Origin: DASRDU01 sp035560235 | GTDB taxonomy: Bacteria; Acidobacteriota; Blastocatellia; RBC074 | Direction: 5' to 3' | Assembly (NCBI GenBank): GCA_035560235.1 | Contig: DATMAG010000091.1 | Coordinates: forward strand, 1 to 64,000 | Length of the DNA stretch: 64,000 nt | Shown: piece after piece, positions 59,619 through 64,000 of the stretch | How positions within the stretch are numbered: the first letter of the stretch is position 1 | Layout of the letters: the number at the start of each line of letters is the position of its first letter | Program-made: the position numbers and the translations under genes | Notes under the pieces: generated by a model | Databases searched by the model: none | Told to the model about the DNA's origin: nothing | The model's input: only the letters and a program-made list of their open reading frames with translations

Positions 59619-60767
59619 TCAGCTTTCGGTCAGCAGGTGGCGCGCAATCACGAGCCGCTGCACTTCGCTCGTGCCTTCACCGATGGTGCAGAGCTTCGAG
59701 TCGCGCCAGCATTTCTCGACCGGATAATCCTTCGTGTAACCGTACCCGCCGTGAATCTGAATCGCTTCTTCGCAGACTCTGACGGCCATCTCAGAAGCAT
59801 AAAGCTTGGCCATTGCCGATTCGCGCGTCGTCTGGCGCTTGTTGTCCTTGAGCCAGGCTGCGCGCAGCGTGAGCAGGCGGGCCGCATCAATCTGCGTGGC
59901 CATGTCGGCGAGTTTGAACTGAATGGCCTGGAATTCATAGATCGGCTTGCCGAACTGATGACGCTCCTTTGAATACTTCAGCGCCGCTTCGTAGGCGCCC
60001 TGGGCGATGCCCAGGGCGAGCGCGGCAATTGAAATTCTGCCGCCGTCGAGAATCTGCATGGCATTGACAAAGCCGCGCCCGCGCTCGCCGAGCAGGTTTT
60101 CCTGCGGCACGAAACAGTCTTCCAGAATCAGCCCGGCAGTTTCAGAAGCGCGCACGCCGAGCTTGTTCTCTTTTTTGCCCGCGATGAATCCCGGCGTTCC
60201 GCGTTCGACAATAAAGGCGCTCACGCCGCGGGAGCGCATCTCGCGGTCAGTCACGGCCAGCACCACGGCGATGTCGCCTGAAATGCCGTGCGTGATGAAG
60301 TTCTTCGCGCCGTTCAGCACCCAGCCGCTGTCGCGCCGGACGGCGGTGGTGCGCATTGCTGAGGCGTCCGAGCCTGAAGCGGGTTCGGTCAGACCCCACG
60401 CGCCGAGTTTTTCACCCTTCGCGAGCGGCGTGACGAACCGGCGGCGCTGTTCTGAATTGCCGTACTGATAAATGTGATTTGTGCAGAGCGAATTGTGTGC
60501 GGCTACCGACAGTCCGATCGAACCATCCACGCGCGCGAGTTCCTCGATGACGGTCGCGTATTCGACGTAACCCAGACCCGCGCCGCCGTACTCTTCGGGA
60601 AAGATCACACCGGTCAGGCCCAGTTCGCCGAGTTTGTGGAACAGGTCCTTCGGAAAATACTGCGCTTCGTCCCACTCCATCACGTGCGGGCGAATCTCGG
60701 CTTCAGCGAATTCGCGCACGGCGCGTTTGATCTGCTGCTGATCCTCACTCAGTTCAAATCCCATCAT
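59619..60767 (-). CDS. Acyl-CoA dehydrogenase
   Basis: 382 residues, full length for the family. FELSEDQQQIKRAVREFAEAEI opens the protein. Motifs: GAWGLTEPASGSDASAM near 125-140 (FAD/substrate), NGAKNFITHGISGD, ERHQFGKPIYEFQAIQFKLADM near 270, the IHGGYGYTKDYPVEK segment near 345 with the downstream GEGTSEVQRLVIARHLL. The catalytic base Glu is that of the GEGTSE motif, as in short- and medium-chain enzymes. Oxidises acyl-CoA to enoyl-CoA and passes electrons to ETF. No beta-oxidation partner is adjacent. Confidence 0.95.
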   Translation of the reverse strand: MMGFELSEDQQQIKRAVREFAEAEIRPHVMEWDEAQYFPKDLFHKLGELGLTGVIFPEEYGGAGLGYVEYATVIEELARVDGSIGLSVAAHNSLCTNHIYQYGNSEQRRRFVTPLAKGEKLGAWGLTEPASGSDASAMRTTAVRRDSGWVLNGAKNFITHGISGDIAVVLAVTDREMRSRGVSAFIVERGTPGFIAGKKENKLGVRASETAGLILEDCFVPQENLLGERGRGFVNAMQILDGGRISIAALALGIAQGAYEAALKYSKERHQFGKPIYEFQAIQFKLADMATQIDAARLLTLRAAWLKDNKRQTTRESAMAKLYASEMAVRVCEEAIQIHGGYGYTKDYPVEKCWRDSKLCTIGEGTSEVQRLVIARHLLTES

Positions 60768-61057
60768 ACTCGTGACTCCTCAGCCTCTCTCAGCGCGGGG
60801 TCTTGTGTTTGTGAATCAGATGCTGCCTGCGAATATTAGCCTGGAGCCTCACCTTTTCAACAGATGATTTTCAGGCGACCGCCATCAGGCCTCCTGAAGA
60901 AACACTGCCAGCCTCAACTCACGTCATTCTCAATTCTCCATTATTTGGAGGAGGAAGCCTCACAGTCGGTGCAAAGTAATTGAGAAGGGAGAATGTCGCC
61001 TGCCTTCTGATCGGGCGGCGAAGTTGTTTTTCCCGCGCTGCCGCCCGGAGCGCCCGT

Positions 61058-61086
61058 TTGACAATGTGCCGGGCCTTAACAATAAT
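61058..61086 (+). promoter_or_regulatory. Sigma-70-type promoter
   Basis: TTGACA at 61058-61063, a 17-base spacer, and AATAAT at 61081-61086, about 60 bases before the start at 61146. Likely drives the small Cys/His protein and the TonB receptor. The rest of 60768-61145 includes an imperfect CATTCTC-type inverted repeat near 60924-60995 that could be an operator. Confidence 0.65.
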
Positions 61087-61145
61087 TCTGCTTCATTCAC
61101 GGTTACCCTGCGAAGGCATACCTGATGCTCTGCGGATCACTCATC

Positions 61146-61481
61146 ATGAGACTGCGGAAAGTTTCATCCTTCCTGCTGCTGCTTGCGCTGCTTGGTGCCA
61201 GCCTGCACGCTTTTGCGCATCTCGGCGAAGCGGGGAACCACTCGCTGCCGACGCTCAGGAGCGGTTCTCAGTCCGAATCGGGACAGCCCGGCGGAGCATC
61301 GCTCGGCGGTAATCACACCTGTCTTGCCTGCCAGTCATTACAGCATCATCAGTCGAAAGCGCCCGCCGCATTTGTGCTGGTGCTCGGAACTGAGCGCCTT
61401 ATTGCTGACTGGCGTGTTCTGCTTCCGCATTCCGCCGCGCTCTCCGGCACTCCTGCTGACCGCGCTCCTCCGCTCGTCTGA
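61146..61481 (+). CDS. Small secreted Cys/His protein (DUF2946-like)
   Basis: 111 residues from ATG at 61146; a longer form from 61125 is less likely. Signal peptide MRLRKVSSFLLLLALLGASLHAFA, then His/Ser/Gly-rich sequence, CLACQSLQHHQSK near residue 58-70 (CxxC plus HH) and a C-terminal region with no motif. This resembles DUF2946/DUF2607-like metal-linked small proteins, which often precede TonB receptors of metals. Family match is tentative. It is 157 bases before the receptor. Confidence 0.6.
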   Translation: MRLRKVSSFLLLLALLGASLHAFAHLGEAGNHSLPTLRSGSQSESGQPGGASLGGNHTCLACQSLQHHQSKAPAAFVLVLGTERLIADWRVLLPHSAALSGTPADRAPPLV

Positions 61482-61638
61482 TCAGACAATCCGTTTCAGT
61501 TTCACGGAACCCCTGGCACAGCGTGTCAGAGCTGTTCTGCTGAGATTCTGCTGAAGCGTCAGGCTGCGCCTCATCGCTGCGCGAACCGAGTCGCTTCAGC
61601 ACAGATTCTGCACTTTGTTCTGATCGACCGGAGATTTT

Positions 61639-63843
61639 ATGAATCACATTCGACCTTGTCATTTTGTTCTTCCGTTTCTTGCCATCATCCTGCCTGCGTT
61701 CTGTCCGATGACCGGACTGGCGCAGACCACCGGCACGCTGCGCGGCACCATTGTTCTCGACAGCAATGATTTGCCGCTGCACGATGTGGTCGTCACCATC
61801 ACCAGGCTCAGCCGTTCGGTCAAAACCGATGAGAATGGCGTGTATGAATTCAGGGATGTGCCTGCCGGTTCCTGGTCGCTGCTCGCGCATCTGGACGGCT
61901 TTCCTGATGCCGTGCGCACCGTCAGCATCAGCGCCGGACAGACGGCGACGGCTGACATCAGAATGAAACTCGGCGGCATTCGCGATCAGGTGACGGTTTC
62001 GGCGTCAGGCCAGGAGCAGTCAACCCTGGATGCCTTTCAGTCAGTCTCTTCGCTCGACAACGTCGAACTGACACAGAAGGGCGCAGCCTCGCTCGGCGAT
62101 GCGCTCGATGATCAGCCCGGCGTGGCCAAGCGCAGCTTCGGTCCCGGTTCGACCAGACCCGTCGTGCGCGGCTTTGACGGCGACCGCGTGCTGATTTTGC
62201 AGGATGGCGTGCAGTCCGGCTCCATCGGCTCACAGTCGGGCGATCACAGCGAGCCGATTGACACGCTCAGCCTTGAACGCCTCGAAGTCGTCAAAGGCCC
62301 TGCGGCGCTGCTCTATGGCAACAACGCAATCGGCGGCGTGGTCAACGCGATTTCGAGTCACGGCAGCGAAACTCATCCGCATCCGGGCCTGCGCGGTTAC
62401 TTCACCGGCATCGGCGCGAGCAATGTCAACCAGGCCAGCAGCAGCGGCGGCATCGAGTACGGCACCAGCAAGGCGCTCTTCTGGGCGAGCGGCAGCGGGC
62501 TGCGCCTGGGCGATTACACCGCGCCCAGGGTCGGCGTGATTGAAAATTCGAGAGTGAAATCGGCCAGCGGTTCCGGCGGCGCGGGCTATTACGGCGAACA
62601 CAATCACCTCAGCGGCGAATACGCTTATGACTGGCGGCGCTACGGGGTTCCCTTCGCGGGCGTGATTGCGGGCGAGCCTGACGCGCAGACGAGCATCAAC
62701 ATGCATCGCCACAACCTGCGCCTGAATGCGGGAACCGACAAACTCGGCAGCCTGATTGACAATGCTCACCTCTCGCTCAATTACAGCGATTACGAACATC
62801 AGGAGCTTGAGAACGACCAGGTCAGTACGATCTTCAGGAACAAGGCCTTCACCTGGCGGGGCGTTTTTGAGCAGAAACGGCGCGGCTTCTGGTCGGGCAG
62901 TTTCGGGTTCTGGGGCATGCACCGCGATTATGAATCAATCGGCGCAGAGGCGCTGGCCCCGCCCGTTCGGCAGAATGCGGTCGCGGCTTTCGGGCTGCAG
63001 GAGTTCGATCTCAGACGCATCAGCTTTCAGTTCGGCGGCAGGCTCGAACGCAACAGCTATTCGCCGACCGGCGCGCTGGCGCGCGATTTCACGGGCTTCT
63101 CAGGTGCCGCTGGCGTGCGCGTGCCGCTCTGGGAAGGCGGCACGTTCGTTGCCAATTACAGCCACACCTACCGCGCTCCGGCCCTTGAGGAGCTTTACAA
63201 CAACGGCCCGCACGTCGGCAATCTGACCTTCGAGATCGGCAACGCGAATCTGAAGCGCGAGCGCGGCAACGGGATTGATCTCTCATTGCGACAGACGCGC
63301 AACCGCGTGCGCGCTGAAGCGAATTTCTTCTATTACAACCTGAAGGATTTCATCTTTCTGGCGCCGACAGGCAGAGTCCTGGACAACCTGCCTGAAGCCG
63401 ATTATACGCAGGCCGACGCGCGTTACCTCGGCACTGAAGTCAGGTTCGATGTCAGCCTGCTGCCGACTCTGTGGCTCAACACCGGGCTGGATTATGTGGA
63501 TGCTGAACTGAAGGCGACGGGACAGGGGCTGCCGCGCATTCCGCCATTGCGCGGGCGGGTGGGGTTTGACTGGCACTGGAAGGATTTCAGCCTGCGCCCC
63601 GAAGTTGTCATGGCTCACGATCAGAGCAAGGTCTTCACAAATGAAACCCGAACGCCGGGTTATACAGTCGTCAACCTCGAAGCTTCATATACGCTGGCGC
63701 ATCAGCATTCCGCGCAGATCTTCGGCGTGAACGTCTTCAACCTCAACAACCGGCTCTATCGCAATCACACTTCATTCATCAAGGAGTTCGCTCCCGAAAT
63801 CGGGCGGGGCGTGCGGGTCAGCTATACAATCCGCTTCTTCTGA
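61639..63843 (+). CDS. TonB-dependent receptor (metal-type, ZnuD-like layout)
   Basis: 734 residues with a signal peptide ending near GLAQTTG. A carboxypeptidase-type beta-sandwich is at about 35-115. A plug region follows (EQSTLDAFQSVSSLDNVELTQKGAASLGDALDDQPGVAKRSFGPGSTRPVVRGFDGDRVLILQDGVQ, GNNAIGGVVNAI). The beta-barrel with His-rich loops (GYYGEHNHLSGEY, MHRHNLRL) ends SYTIRFF. The RGFDGDRVLILQDG plug motif and the His-rich loops recall zinc/copper receptors. Substrate is inferred. Confidence 0.9.
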   Translation: MNHIRPCHFVLPFLAIILPAFCPMTGLAQTTGTLRGTIVLDSNDLPLHDVVVTITRLSRSVKTDENGVYEFRDVPAGSWSLLAHLDGFPDAVRTVSISAGQTATADIRMKLGGIRDQVTVSASGQEQSTLDAFQSVSSLDNVELTQKGAASLGDALDDQPGVAKRSFGPGSTRPVVRGFDGDRVLILQDGVQSGSIGSQSGDHSEPIDTLSLERLEVVKGPAALLYGNNAIGGVVNAISSHGSETHPHPGLRGYFTGIGASNVNQASSSGGIEYGTSKALFWASGSGLRLGDYTAPRVGVIENSRVKSASGSGGAGYYGEHNHLSGEYAYDWRRYGVPFAGVIAGEPDAQTSINMHRHNLRLNAGTDKLGSLIDNAHLSLNYSDYEHQELENDQVSTIFRNKAFTWRGVFEQKRRGFWSGSFGFWGMHRDYESIGAEALAPPVRQNAVAAFGLQEFDLRRISFQFGGRLERNSYSPTGALARDFTGFSGAAGVRVPLWEGGTFVANYSHTYRAPALEELYNNGPHVGNLTFEIGNANLKRERGNGIDLSLRQTRNRVRAEANFFYYNLKDFIFLAPTGRVLDNLPEADYTQADARYLGTEVRFDVSLLPTLWLNTGLDYVDAELKATGQGLPRIPPLRGRVGFDWHWKDFSLRPEVVMAHDQSKVFTNETRTPGYTVVNLEASYTLAHQHSAQIFGVNVFNLNNRLYRNHTSFIKEFAPEIGRGVRVSYTIRFF

Positions 63844-63884
63844 AGCGAGGAAAATCGGCGCTGAGTCGCCGCATTCAGCAGAGG

Positions 63885-64000
63885 TCAGGATGCGCTCGCG
63901 CCCAGTTCCGCGTCGGCAGCGCCGAAGATTTCCGCGAGTTCTTCTGCCGGAAGATAAGGCGATTGCAGGCGCACCGGATCGCCAATGCATTTGAAAAGCA
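63885..64000 (-). CDS. Partial gene at the right edge
   Basis: The minus strand holds the C-terminal end of a gene entering from beyond 64000: LFKCIGDPVRLQSPYLPAEE then LAEIFGAADAELGASAS and TGA. Not recognised from this short part. Confidence 0.6.
   Translation of the reverse strand, partial: LFKCIGDPVRLQSPYLPAEELAEIFGAADAELGASAS

Overview
The window looks like a chromosomal segment from an Acidobacteriota genome, most plausibly the Blastocatellia side. This is an inference from gene content: a VWFA-related acidobacterial-type protein, a Kelch protein with a TIGR03437-like C-terminal domain, Oar-like TonB receptors with a carboxypeptidase-type N-terminal domain, an ECF sigma factor of the TIGR02999 type overlapping a giant Ser/Thr kinase, and many secreted peptidases. 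No rRNA is present. One tRNA, tRNA-Cys(GCA), lies at 53057-53131.

Layout. 58-1378: SMP-30 and lipocalin-like genes. 1540-7677: an envelope-stress style block with MacA, MacB-type ATPase and permease on the minus strand, divergent from a Spy/CpxP-like protein, ECF sigma, zinc-finger anti-sigma and a second Spy-like protein. 7771-8918: a YkgJ-type gene and a ROK kinase. 9002-11915: uvrB, with a degenerate copy of its 3' end 0.92 kb away flanking a two-gene HNH module. 12321-16155: membrane protein, GH29 fucosidase, MDR oxidoreductase, Uma2. 16252-17841: a ferritin-like diiron protein with OsmC. 18022-21727: sigma factor and kinase. 21853-23599: purE and purK. 24097-38751: secreted P-domain protein, a run of peptidases (S9, tricorn-like S41, M1), a membrane protein and a large TonB receptor. 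38931-40097: Gfo/Idh oxidoreductase. 40292-44000: a decayed locus with an M50/HlyD-type export protein remnant, two short ORFs with good ribosome binding sites, a TPR gene and an IS110 element. 44162-45943: Kelch protein. 46132-53000: a gene graveyard with broken AAA/WD40 genes, truncated DinB, frameshifted cupin, an ISL3 element with clean ends, a broken membrane protein and an enoyl-CoA hydratase fragment. 53526-64000: subtilase with two frameshifts, amidohydrolase, VWA protein, GNAT, acyl-CoA dehydrogenase and a small Cys/His protein ahead of a TonB receptor.

The intergenic spaces hold a distinctive family of about 85-bp imperfect palindromes. Nine copies occur, four of them in tandem before the tricorn-like gene. 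Several other perfect long inverted repeats (up to 40 bp arms) are present.

Six single-base frameshifts are recognisable, at about 24139, 48843, 50978, 52050, 55222 and 54025. Most sit in short G, C or A runs, so assembly error must be separated from true decay. Large deletions and in-frame stops in 46-53 kb indicate that real decay is also present. The best candidates for something undescribed are the small-peptide/M50-HlyD remnant locus (40.3-44 kb) and the HNH module flanked by duplicated uvrB 3' ends.
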